Shown: positions 33,651-45,700 of the stretch, piece after piece
Position numbering within the stretch: the first letter of the stretch is position 1
Layout: each line of letters begins with the position of its first letter
NCBI RefSeq assembly: GCF_001522545.3
Contig: NC_031768.1
Location: forward strand, 365,253 to 429,252
From: Parus major
Taxonomy: Eukaryota; Chordata; Aves; Passeriformes; Paridae
DNA length: 64,000 nucleotides
Reading direction: 5' to 3'
The notes under the pieces: generated by a model
The model's input: only the letters and a program-made list of their open reading frames with translations
Database searches by the model: none
Told to the model about the DNA's origin: nothing
Translations under genes and position numbers: made by a program

Positions 33651-36600
33651 TCACTGCTCCTCCAGCCAGGAGGGCTTCTCGGCGCCAGGGGTCTTGAGCT
33701 TGATGTTGAACTGCTTGAGGGTCTGCTCAAGCTGCTGCTGGTTCCCAGCAAAGTACGCAGAGATGGCATTGTGGAACAGCAGCAGTTGCTTGTGCATCAC
33801 CTTGATCTGGCGGGGAGGGGAGAGAGGATCATGTTGGAGGGGGCTGGATCCCACCCCAGCAGCACAGAAAAGGGGTTGGAAAGCCCTCTGAGACCCCCCC
33901 CTCAAGTGCCACTGCTCCCCTCCCACACTGCCCATTCCACCCAATTTGTGTCCTTAAGTGACAAATCCAATGTGGCTGTCAAATCCCTGCAGGGACCCCA
34001 TCCCCGTGCCTCCTATCCCTGCACTTCCCATTCCAATCCCACAACCCCATCCCTGTCCCAAACGCCCCCTCCTCAAGTACCCCCTCTCTGCATCCCCCAC
34101 CTCCGTCTTGCATCTCCCATTCCTGCATCCCCCCTCCCCACCCCAACCTCCCATCCCTGCACCCACCTTGTTCTCCTCCAAGAATTTGAGCTTGATGGCC
34201 ACATCTGCCCGCAGCTTCTCGTACTTGTCCTTGTGGCTCTGGAACTGGCTCTGGGCTGTGTCCAGGCGGCTCACGGCGCCGGCATCGCGTGGGCCCATGC
34301 TCAGCTCTTCCAGGTCCGTGCGGTACGCGTCATACTCCAGCCTGCACGGAATCCTGGCATCAGTGGCCTCCCTCCACATCTCCCCAGGACTCCTGAGCCC
34401 CTCTGAGCTCCCTGTCCCACCTGGCTGTCTCATACTGCTTGACTGTCATAAGCGTGTCCTCCATGGTCTTGTTGACCAGTGTGTTGATGCTGGACACAAA
34501 GAAGTTGACAGCACCCAGCAGCGTCTCCCCGTTTTTGCACAGTAGCTTCTGCGTCTCCGCATTGTACCCAAACTCTTCCTGGGGACAGAGGGATGGGCGC
34601 ACAGGTGAGGGGCCATGGATCACACCCCCACTCCCCTCCATCAAGGGTGCTGGGGGAAAAGCCCCCTGAGACCACTGAGGCCAACTGACCCAGCACTTCC
34701 AAACCCGGCACCAGCACACACATCCGCTCCTGCGCAGATCATCTTCCTGCCGTGGTGTCCAAGTGTGACTCCCCACACCCTGACCCCCACAACCCCAGTG
34801 TCAAGCACCAGCCCCGCCCTGACCCCCAAGCCAGCCCTAGTGTCCAGGTGTCCCCTCCCAGTCCTAGCACTCCCCATCCTGCCCCTCACTCCAGCGAGGC
34901 CCTGCCCTCATTCCAGTGTCCCCCTGGCCCTGGCACACCTGGAGCTCAGGGGATTTCTGGCTGAGGTCAGCAAAGGCATCCCCCAAGGCGTGCTGGGTCT
35001 GTACGAGGCTGTAGAGATGGGCTGTGAGTGCCCGTGCCAGATGCAGGACGCTCTCGTACTTGCGCTTGGTCTCACGCAGCAGCTCAATCTGAGTCTCCAG
35101 CTCCAGGTCCACCGTGCGGGACCCCCGTCCGAACCGCTCTGAGAGGAGCTGCTTGGTGCACTGCAGGAGGGGGAAACCAGGAGGGCCCCCCAAAGCACGT
35201 GTGAGTCCCCCCGAACCACTCTGAGAGCAGCTGCTTGTGGGAGCGGGTCAGGAAGGCCTGCCGGTGCTCCCCCACCTCTCACCTTGTAGGTGTTGATCCC
35301 CCACTTCTTGACAATGTCAAACTTCTCAACGGCAATGCCACGCACGACCTCCTCTCCACCAGCTGGGGGTCCGGGGGATGGTGGGTGCAGCCCGGGGCCT
35401 GGCACAGGGACAAGGATGGGGACAGGACCTGGCACCAGCTCCAGGAGGCCAGCAGCCACGGGGACCAGGCAGCCCCAGCCTCCAGAGCCCTTGCCCTGGA
35501 GCCGTTGTTTCCACAGCAGCATCCCCAGCTCTGGGCATGGGTCTAGCACTGGCTCATAGGCATCGTGCTGGGGACCCTGCTCCTGCCAGCCCCCCAGAGG
35601 GTCCCGCACAGGGGCACAGACCAGCCCAGCTGTGTCTGCTAGCACCAGGCCCTGCCCCATCCTGCTGACCACCCTCACCAGGCCAGGACGCAGAGGGAGC
35701 ACCGCATCCCTGCATCGGGACATCCCTCTGGTGGGCTCCAGGGGCAGGGTGGGCCCCCTGGCCAGGACCCACCTCTGAGCCCCCTGGGCCCATCAGCGCT
35801 GTCCTCTGTCCCAGCACAAGGATCAGCACCAGGACCAGGCTCTGACCATGACACAGCTGCCACGGGGGCTCTTACCAATGTCCCTAGGGAGGCCCGGGGC
35901 CCTCAGGCCCAAGGGACGCCCTGAGGCGGAGCGAGGGGCGCAGTACCTGCGGGAGCAGCGGCCGGGCGGGCCATCCTACGGGCAGCGGGCGCGCTGGGGG
36001 GCACCGGTGGTCCTCGGGGGGGGTGAGGGTGAACAATGGAGCCTGGAAACGGGGGGGCTGCGGGGGCCGAGCAGGGTGGGGCAGGACAGGATAGGGGGCA
36101 CAGGGCATGGGCCAAGGCAGAGGGGACGGGGGCAGGGGACAGGGACGAGTGCGTGGGCGGGCGGCAGCGGGAGAGCGATGGCAGCAGGTGAGCGTTGGAA
36201 CCCAGAGACATGGCCACAGCCACACAGATGGACTCCCCCACCCCAGGGAACCCCCCCCACCTCTGGCCTCTATGCAGCAATCCCTGGGCAGGCCTGATGT
36301 CATGGGGACACAGGAACACAGAGACATGGGGACACCGGGCCAGAGCAGCAGTGCTCCGGGGAAGCACACGTGTTCACCCTCTCTGTCCACACAGACCCTC
36401 CTCAAGTCCTGGGGGGACTCTCAGGGAGAGATCTGCATGGAACAAGAACAGCGGTGCCAGGTCTCCCACGCTGCAGAGCCCAACTGGCCCCGCTGTGGCC
36501 TGGTCTGACTGGGACAGCAAGAAGAGGCCAGTAGGGTGTGGGCTTGGGGCCCTCTGCCTGCCCCCTCATCCACAGCACACTCCAGAGCTCCTGCTGCAGA

Positions 36601-37246
36601 TGGACTGGGACAGACCTGGGATCCCCCAGCACAGCTGGGACTCAGAAATCCATGGGGATGTCCTGACCAAGGGGATAGCAATTCCCCAGCAGACCCCATC
36701 CTGTAATAGGGGAGCAACCCAGTCCAGGGAGAGCAGAGCAGGGCAGCAGCCCCTCCTGTGCCATCGTTATCTTCTGCCACCACTACACATCCCAACACAT
36801 TGCCCTGCACAGAACCCGAGCCCAGCAGGAACAGAGCCCACCCAGAAGAGCCGTGGCAGAGCTTTGTGTCATAAGTCAGGGGCAATGAGGGGAGCTGACC
36901 CCCTTCCTCCCATGATGATCCCCATTCCCTCCCAGTCCAGCCCCCACTACCTTTGATGGTGCCGGTGGGGATGATGCCCTCAGCTGTTCCCCCATAGCCG
37001 CCTGACACGATGCTGGTCTCATTCAGGTTAGGTCCCGACACCATCACCTGCTGCAGGTCCTGCGGGCCACAGGATCACAGGGGACTGAGATACAGAGACA
37101 GCACAGCCCTGGCACAGCCCCAGCCAGCCCCCTGGGGTTCCCCAGACCTGCTCCAGGCCATCGTCCTCGGGCAGGCTGCTGGTGTCCCCGTTGCTGCTGA
37201 TGGGGATCTCCATGGTGGCTGCCTTACTCAGGATCCCGTCCGACAT
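33651..37246 (-). CDS. ARFIP2: Arfaptin-2 (ADP-ribosylation factor-interacting protein 2)
   Basis: Seven coding exons, 37246-37148, 37059-36951, 35362-35283, 35160-34939, 34578-34421, 34341-34167 and 33806-33651, join in frame to 332 residues. The protein binds Arf, Arl1 and Rac GTPases and senses or makes membrane curvature at the trans-Golgi. The N-terminus is the family signature [10 protein letters not shown] and [20 protein letters not shown]. The BAR domain occupies most of the rest ([60 protein letters not shown]) to the end at [13 protein letters not shown] segment present in the longer human isoform (between IPTGS and DEVARG) has no visible exon here. The start is preceded by an acceptor nine bases upstream, so transcription begins further 5' near 38200. 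Intron 3 carries a copy of the exon 4 edge. Confidence 0.97.
35195..35245 (-). repeat. Copy of the ARFIP2 exon-4 acceptor edge in intron 3
   Basis: The true exon 4 begins [11 protein letters not shown] at 35160. About 75 bases upstream the minus strand reads [12 protein letters not shown], a diverged duplicate with a CCCACAAG in place of the acceptor. Confidence 0.8.
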
Positions 37247-38099
37247 CCTCAGGGCCTGCAGGGACATAGATGTGGGGCTGGGGCCAGGACTACCCTCCAA
37301 CCGGGGCAGCAGCCAGTAGCCGCGGGGCCCGTGGTGGAAGGGGTCAGCAGGAGGTTACAGCGTGGAGCAGGGAGCCTACAGTGGCAGGTGCTGGCACTGA
37401 GCAGACTCTGCTCCCCGCCCAGGGCCTCCTGCAGCCACTGCCCAGCCCCACTCGGCCGTCTCTCGGAACAGCCTCGACTCCCCGAACGGAGCCGCAGGGC
37501 AGCACATCCCAGAGGCGCCAGCCCCAGCCTCAGCCGCGCCCCCACCGTGGCTCCCACACCATCAGGCCCAGCACTCGCGGGTTCCCCCGCCCTTGTGCCG
37601 CACTCCGTGCTCCCTCTCACAAACCCCGCCGGGGATCCCCGCGTCCTGCAGAGCCCCGGGACAGCGGCGCTAGCAGCGCCCGGCGCGGCCCCGGCCAGGA
37701 GGGCGCCGGGAGCCACGTCCGCAGCCGCGGGGGGGCCCCGCTGCGCCCGGACCGGTCCGGGCACATTCCAGGGCAGGCGAGGCAAGGGCGGGCTCCCAAG
37801 AACCCGTTACCTGTGACCTGTCCCCTCCCCGGCGGGGACACTGCCCGGCCCAGGGCTCGGGTCGAAACCTGCGGGCAGAGGCCGCCACCACCCAGGGCCA
37901 TCCTCGCTGGAGAACGGCCCAGCCGTCCCCACAGCCTCCGGGGCGGGGGCACGGTCGGAACGGACCCCTCCGCACCCACGCAAGGCAAGGCCCCGAGACG
38001 GGACCGACCTGCGAGGGAACCCCCGGTGGCTGCTCCTGGCGGAGCCGGACCGAGCGGGCGGCGGCCTCAGCCTCGCTCTCGGGGCTCTCCCAGCCAGAC

Positions 38100-38343
38100 T
38101 CCACCGGCCCCGCGGGCGCTCACCCCGTCCAGCCTCCCCGGTCCGCGCCCGGCCCCACCTGCGCCCCGGCCCCGCCGGGCCCCCCCGCGCCGCTCCCGCT
38201 CCGCCTCGGCCCGGACGCGGCGAAAGTGGCGTCAGTGGCCCGGAAGTGGCGTAATCGCTGAGCCGGGCGGAAGTGACGTCACCGCGAGCCCGGCGTGTGG
38301 TCCCGCCGAGCGCGGAGGGAGCGGGCTCGGGCCCGGGCCCGGG
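38100..38343. promoter_or_regulatory. Bidirectional ARFIP2/TIMM10B promoter
   Basis: The CpG-rich interval between ARFIP2 (minus) and TIMM10B (plus) holds an ETS-CRE composite CGGAAGTGACGTCAC at 38268-38282 and another CGGAAGTG at 38241-38248. There is no TATA box. ARFIP2 untranslated first exons would start here. Confidence 0.7.
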
Positions 38344-39003
38344 ATGGACCCGGCGGCCGAGCACCGGCAGCAGCTCCGCAGCGTGAGCGCTTGGGCTGGG
38401 GGTGGGCAGCGGGGTGAACGCGTCAATGGTCCCGGGGCTGTCGGTTTAGTGGCGGGTCCCGGTGTGTCCCGAGGGCTTCGGGTGTGGGATCTCGAGGTCC
38501 CGGGTTCGCAGGAGAACCGGTAGGTCTTGAAAGGGATTCGGGCTGGCCGGGGGCATTCCGGGGCACTCCCGGTGGGTTTCGGGGGTCCCGGACCGGCTCC
38601 TCTCGGCGTGACCCGCGCCTGCTCCCCAGCTGCGGGACTTCCTGCTGGTCTACAACCGTATGACCGAGCTCTGCTTCCGCCATTGTGTCTGCAACCTCAA
38701 CTACCGGCTGCTCACGGGCCGCGAGGTGAGCGGGGCACGGGGGGCCGCGGCTCGGGCACACCCGCAGCCCCTGACCCCTCGCCGTCCCTCCCGCAGGAGT
38801 CGTGCCTGGAGAGCTGCGCCGCGAGGCTGGTCCGAGCCAACCACCGCCTGATGGGCGCCTACGTGGGGCTGATGCCGGCGCTGCTGCAGCGCCGCGCAGC
38901 CGAGCACGAGGCAGCAGCGGGGCCATCCGGACTCCCGGCCTCCCCTGACCCGGCCCCGGGCCCCGCGGGGTCCTCGCCAGACGCTCCCGTTGCCGGCTCA
39001 TAG
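38344..39003 (+). CDS. TIMM10B: Mitochondrial import inner membrane translocase subunit Tim10B
   Basis: Three exons, 38344-38382, 38630-38725 and 38797-39003, join in frame to 113 residues. It is a small Tim protein of the intermembrane space that associates with the TIM22 carrier translocase. The twin CX3C motifs are at residues 28-32 (CFRHC) and 48-52 (CLESC), separated as usual, with an extra cysteine at 34. [15 protein letters not shown] and [19 protein letters not shown] match the family. The C-terminal tail is Pro/Ala/Ser-rich and variable. It sits head-to-head with ARFIP2, as in human. Confidence 0.96.
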
Positions 39004-39242
39004 CAGCACTGGCCACAGCTCTCCCGGACGCGACCGGCACCACCCCTGCCCTGTACCAGCAGGAGCAGCTGCATCCTTGCTGCGCTGGAGCTCCAGGCTG
39101 GAGCAGCATCTGCACGTGGCCCCGGGAGCCCCTAGCCCTGGCTGGGCTATGCAGGGCACCGGGGATGGGGGGCACAGGAGTGGGGGAAAGCCCCCCCCAG
39201 CCCTCGTGGTTGTGGGTTTATGGGAAGTGCATTGTTAGTCCC

Positions 39243-39248
39243 AATAAA
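39243..39248 (+). promoter_or_regulatory. TIMM10B polyadenylation signal
   Basis: AATAAA, 240 bases after the TIMM10B stop codon. Confidence 0.85.
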
Positions 39249-39744
39249 ACATCTTCACAGTAATGGCTTAGCAGGGGAGGGCACCACAGCCCTGGCCCCT
39301 GTTGGGTGTGCTGGGGGAAGCCCATGGCACAGCTGGGAATCCAGGGAATTGCACCCAAATGTGAGACAAACATCACCCTGCAGGACCCCCATGATCACCA
39401 GGACACTGGGGCTGGGAGGGGAAGGGGCAGGTGCTGCCCAGCCAGTGCCCATCAGCTAAGGGCAGTGTACATGGTCCCTGTGACACCTGGGAGAGCCTGG
39501 CCTCTTCCCACTGCAGCCCCTGGGCAGAGGGCGTTAGCTGCGGGCCCAGGACAGGGCTTAGGTAAGGACTAGCCCCAGTACAGAAATAAATCGATATATT
39601 CCGTGTACAAAACATGCTCCTGCAGGCCCAGCCGGGCACTCCCGCACATATAAATAAGGCCCGGCCCTCCCTCTTGTCCTGCCCGCGGGGGCCAGCGCCT
39701 GCGCCGGGGCCACCCCTCCCGCGGGACCCCCGGGCTGGCCGGGG
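39249..39744. other. Interval between the TIMM10B and FBXW7-like 3' ends
   Basis: This holds the 3' UTR of the FBXW7-like gene on the minus strand. No canonical AATAAA is seen on that strand; only weak variants such as AATATA near 39598 are present. Confidence 0.5.
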
Positions 39745-42700
39745 TCACTTAAGGTCCACATCGAAGTCCAGCACCAGCAGCTTGGTCTCCTCGGTGCCAT
39801 TGCGGCTGCCCACGGCACACACCAGCTTTGTGTTGGAGGCACGGATGCGCCACACGACTCCCCCAGAGCCCCCGCTCTCCAGGGCCACGAGGTTTCGCAC
39901 AAACTCCCCTGTCTTCAGGTCCCACAGCTTCACTGTCCCGTCATCAGAGCTGGTCACCACGAACTTGGAGCTGAACTGTAGGCAGGTGACAGCACTCTGG
40001 TGCTTGCTGGGACCTACGGGGAGACACCAGTGAGCCTCAGGAGCAGCTGAGGCACCGACTGCTGTGGGACATGGGATCTGCCATATCTGGCAGCTCAGAG
40101 CCAGCCAGTGCTGGCTCCTCAGGGAGGAGGCACTCTGTCCAGACACATCTGGCAGCTTAAAGCCAACCCAGCCCCGAGGGCAGGGAGCCCTCCCTGCTGC
40201 CTCCCACCCCTCCAAGGGAGAGAGCTACCTGATGGAGGGAACTCCCCACTGCCCCCCAAGGGGGAGGAATCCCCTCTCACCCTGCAGGGTCTGCAGGCAC
40301 TGCCCTGTCTTGATGTCCCAGATCTTGACAGTAGAGTCGGCGTTGCCGGACACGAGGATGTTGTCGCGCAGCTCCATCCCGCTGGTGAGTGACTGGTGTC
40401 CCATGAGTGTGTGCAGACAGTTCCCACTCTCCACATCCCACACGCGGATCGATGTGTCCAGGGACCCACTAACGATGTGTGTCCCATCAAACTGCCAGAA
40501 AGAACGGGTCCAGCTCAGCATCGAGGACAGGAGTGTCCCCTGGTTTGGGGTACAGGCCACACCTCTGGCATTCCCTGGTTTGGGATACAGCACTCCCAGT
40601 TTCAGCACCACCTGCACAGACCCCAGGCTCAGCAGCTGAGACACAGGCTCACACACCTCTTGGCTTTTTGAGCTGTAGAAATGCTCCAGGGAAGGGGCAT
40701 GGAGTAGTGTTTGTGTCCACAGTGTGTGTGTTAGGGAAGTGAGTGTGGGGGGGCAGAGGCTGTCCCCACAGGAGGACACATACATGGTCCGTGTGTCCTT
40801 GCAAGGCAGATACCTTCCTTCAGGGCACAGACATGACCCACGTGTCCCTGCAAAGCACACAGGGCCTCGCATGACACAAGCACAGCCCATTTGTCCCTAC
40901 ATCACATGTGGGACTTTGGCACAGCTTGTGCCCCATGACTGGAAAGCAGGGGTGTGACAGGGCAAGCCAGCAGGAGGGCAGGTTGTACCCACAGGGAGGG
41001 CAGGGGAGCTATAGAGGGGGAAGGAGCAGGAGGGGATGTGTGGGGGGCCGTACCTGCAGTGAGTAGACACGGTTGGTGTGCCCCTGCAGCGTGTGGGTGC
41101 AGCTCTCACTCTCAGGGTCCCACACCTTCACCGTGTAGTCATAGGCACCACTGACCACTTTGTTGCCATCATACTGGACACAGCGTACGGCAGCCACGTG
41201 GCCCATCAGCACGTGCAGGCACTGCCCTGTCTCGATGTCCCAGAGCCGCAGCGTGGCATCCCGGGAGCCACTCACCACCCTGCAGGTGAGGGGACACCTG
41301 GGGCCCAGCTGCCAAGGCAGCCTGGGGGTAACCAGCCTCACCCCCTGCAGATATCCCCCCTCTCCCACAGCAGCTGTCAGCCCCGTACCTGTTGCCGTGC
41401 AGGTGCATGCAGCGCACGGTAGAGGTGTGTCCGTACAGCGTGTGCACGCACTCGCCGCTGTCAGCGTTCCACACCTTGAGTGTGCGGTCAGTGGAGCCAC
41501 TGATGACAACACTGTCCCTCATCTGGGAGGACCAAACCCCCCCCGTGTGGCCCACCAGCGTCTGCACACACTGTGGGGAACAGGACACGAGGGACAGGTG
41601 AGCCTCTCACACCTCCCCCCCACAAACAGCACAGAGGAGCAGCACAACTCCATGTCCTTGTCATAGCGGGCCCCAGGCATCAGGGTGTGGCCTTGCCTAT
41701 GCACAGCACAGGGAGATGGTCCCTGTCCCAAACCCCTGCAGCGCCAATGACAGTGCCACGCTCTGGTGACAGTGGCACCCTGGTGACAGTGACACTCACC
41801 TCCCCTGTGACAGCTGACCACACTTTGAGCGTGTTGTCATCAGAGCCGCTTACTATGCGATTGCCGCAGAACTGCAGGCAAGTGATCACATGGTCATCGT
41901 GGCCCTTCAGTACCTGCGGGGGCACAGGAGTGTGTGGGGGGCAGTGTGCACCCCCCACAGCCACCAGGACCCCCCAACACAATGAGCAGTGGGAAGGCAG
42001 CGGGAGCTGTGGGGAAGAAAGGCAGACAGGTCTCCAAATCACCTGCACCCCCTGATGCTTCTGCAGGGCAGCAGAGCTGGGGTGTGTGGTGTTTAGCAGC
42101 AGCTGCACAGGGGCAGGGGTTACAGGAGAACAGGGAGTGGGGGGGCGCAGGAACCCAGGACCTAAAGCAGCAAGAGACAGGGTAGTGGGGACTCTGCCCA
42201 GGGGCAGGAGGGACCCCCAGGGACAGATCATCAGGGTTCTGGGACCCTGCACAGAACACAGTTGAGCCCTGGGTGCTGGGGCTGGCTGCGGCCCTGCATA
42301 GGACCTTGGAGAGAGGCAAAGGAAGGGACCCCCTTCTCCAGGCCCAGGAGACCTCATTTGTGCTGCCTGCACCGCTCTGAACAAGCCAGATCTGCTCTCT
42401 GTGACAGATCCTGCACCAGCTTCCCCATACCAGTGACCTGGGGCCTGTCTGCAGTGGGGACACCCACCAGCCCCTCAACTCTCCAGGGTCTTCCCCTGGC
42501 AGGGACACTCCCAGGCTCACCTTGGGGACCACAGCTCCCCGGAGTCTGTCTACACTGGGACACCCAGGCCTACCTTGGGGGGCCGCAGCTCCCCACTACG
42601 CCAGTTCATGTCGATGCGGTGCTGGCGCAGGAAGGCAAATTTCCAGGGGCTGTACATGAATCCGGGGCTAAGCAGGCGTCGCTTCCGCAGGTGTAGGGGC

Positions 42701-45700
42701 TCCTCGATCCCTGCAGGGGACAACACAGCAATGCCTCACCTGGGTCAAGCTGGGGTGGCTCCCCAGTCTCAACCTGGGAGGACCCTCACCTTCCTCACGG
42801 CACTTTTCCCTCCAGAGCAGATTGTCCTCAGCCAGGACCCTCCAGTAGCGGCAAGTCTGGGCAGCTCGGAGCAGGTCCCGTGGCTCCAGGAAAGACAAGA
42901 CGTACAGGGCCAGCTATGGGGGGAATAAAGATCACACAGGGTTCACCGGGGGGGGTTGGGTCAGGCCAGGCCAGGCCTCTGGTCCCCCATCCTCACTCAC
43001 CTCCTTGGGCAGCAGGGAGATGAAGTCCCGCTGGAACTGGGGCTCAATGACCTGCATCATGTACTTGATCTGCGCCGGCTCGCAGCGGTCAATGAGCTCA
43101 TCCAGGGCCAGCAGCTTCTCAGGGCCGCTCCAGCGCTGCAGGGGAACCCCCAGTGACCTCCAGCTCTGTGTCCCCAGCTAGCCCAGCCTCAGCCCTGGCA
43201 GCCAGGCCTCTGGCCCCAGGCCAGGAGCCTGAGGCAGGTGGGAGCTTGGTGGGTCACAGGTGCTGTGTGATAGGTGACACCACCCCTGGCCAGGGCTGAA
43301 ACCTCCTCTGTGTTTCCTCACACAAGCAAAACTACCCAAAATTTACCATGGGCCCAACCCCTCCCCTTAGCGGGGATCCCATAAGCTTGGCTCCTCCCAT
43401 CACACCCAGGCTGCCTGAAGCCACCAGGTGAGCCATACCTGGAAGGTGCGGAGCCAGTCCTGTAGCTCAGGTGGGGGGGCCACTGAGGGGATGCGGCGGC
43501 GCCGGGCCTGCCCCACCTTGGCATTGCGCAGGTCCCCAAAGGTGGTGGTGGGGCTGGGTGTGCAGGGACCCAGTGTCCTGGGAGAAGGAACACAGGTAAG
43601 GCCATGGCACAGGTGGCACATGCCAGCACTGCTGTGGGCCACACTGTGCCAGAGGCTCTTAGAACTAGTTCCTGCCTGTGGGAGCGCCATTCCACTGACC
43701 TCTTTGCTCCCACCCTGTGGACTCCTGCCCCGACATCAAGCCCAGCCTGCTGAGCAGACAGGCAGCTAGTCAGGGCTGCATCTCACCTGGGCCAACCCCT
43801 GCTTGACCCAAGTGGCTCAATCATCCTCCTGGGGAGGGCAGTGGGAGGTATGTGTTGCCCCAGCACACAGAACAGCCTTCACCAGCTGCACTCAGAGCCC
43901 CCCCTACCCCTCACCTGCCATACTCAGAGCCCTTGCACAGCTTCTTCCCAGGGGACAAGGCCCGGCCATCCGGCCCATTCTCTGACTTCCGCTTCATCTG
44001 TGGGACACAGCAGATTGGAGGGGCTGGAACAAACCCAGGCAGACCCGGCAGACCCCCTGCCCACAGCTGATCCTTGTGGACCCCTACATGTCACCCACCC
44101 AGAACTGACCCCTGTGGGCCCCCTGCCCAGAGCTATGGGGCAGACCCCCACCTGTTCCTGCTTTCTCCCCTCAGGGTCCACATGACAACGAGGGATCCCC
44201 ACGCAGGGCAGGGAGGGGCTGCATCAGGGCCAGACACAGCTGGGGGCTGGGGTAGACTGGGGTAGCACCTCCTTCTCCCACGCTGTGACCAAGGACCCCC
44301 ATGCACGGCAGGAGTCTGCATGGGGGACTGGGGCAGCATCTTTCCCCAGCCCCAGCAGCTGGGGTCACAGAACCCCCCCAGGCCCCCGTTCACCCTTCTG
44401 CAGGTGCCCAAAGTGCCTCAGCAGTCCCTGGCCCCCCAGTCACCTTGGGGCGCAGGTGCCGCAGCAGCCCCCCATCCCCAGTGCGCTGCAGGTAGTCGAT
44501 CCAGCGCTCTCCCAGGGTGTAGTACAGGTATACATTGCTGCTGTCTTCCCCTTCCTCGCTGCAGCAGCTCCCTTCCTCCTCCTCCTCCTCCTCCTCCTCC
44601 TCCTCTTCCTCCTCCTCCCGCTCCCTGGCGGACCTGGGGGGCTCCTGTGGTCTCTGCCCCCCAGAACCATCAGGGTCTGCTCTGGACCTGGGGGGACCCT
44701 TCCAGGGGTGCTCTGGCTCCCAGGGGCCTGGTGTTTCCTCCTCCTCCTCCTCTTCCTCCTCTTCAGCCACCACCTGAGTAGGGAAGACGCAGGGAGCAGG
44801 GCTGACTCTGCACCAGCCTTGGGCTGCTGGAGACCAGGAGCGGGTCAGGGGTTGGGAGTGCTGCTGGATGGCTGCCAGTGAGAGCCATGGCCCTGGAGCA
44901 CAGGGGCTCCCCTCAACAGCACTGGGGGAGGTTTCATGGTGAAGAATGACCCCAGACCCACAACCACGAGCTCCTCCAGAATCCGGTACAGCTCTGTCTG
45001 CCCGCCACGAGTTTCCCCTGAGCCCCCCCAGAGTCAGACCATCTCCCTTCTCCTCGTACATGGCACAGGGACCCTTCTGCACCTACCTGTGCTGCAGGTG
45101 CCCTGTGGTCCTCACTGTCTCCCAAGGGAGTGGGGCTGGCCCGTGGGGGCCCCTCAGGGCCTGGGCACCGCCGGCACGTCATGCGCTGGCTGTTGAGCTC
45201 CAGGATGCGTGTGGTAATGCCCTTGACATGCAGCAGGTCATCCAAACAAGTGAAGCCCTTCAGTTCCTGCACGGAGGGAAGTCAGCCCTGCCCAGAACAG
45301 AATCCCTCCTGCTCCCACAGAGACCCCTGCCCGAGGCCCCGCAGGGAAGAGTCACAGCGCTGTGAAAGGGGGGCAGCAACCCAAAAGCTGGGGCAGGAGC
45401 ACTGTGCCCCCCAGATAAGCAGTGCCAGGATGGGGAGCAAAGCTGCAGCTCCAGGGCAGGGGAACAACACGTGCAGACACACACATGTGCGAGGCACCCA
45501 CTGCCCCGCGGGACCTCGGGCCGAGCACTGCCCGGCCCCGACCTGGGACCAGGTGCCTCCCATCGCCCTGCACGGGCTCCCGGAGCACCTGCCATGGGAG
45601 GAACCCGGCGGGGAGGGGCTGTCCCCGGGCAAGACTCGGCGGACAAGCAGCGCAGCCCAAGGGGCCGGGAAGAGCCCGACTGGCCCTTCTAACCCGGCAG

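Noticed and set aside
39745..43997. The F-box/WD40 gene as FBXW7 itself
   Set aside because: Many substitutions distinguish it from the highly conserved vertebrate FBXW7, its N-terminus differs, and the location between TIMM10B and RRP8 is not the FBXW7 locus as I know it.
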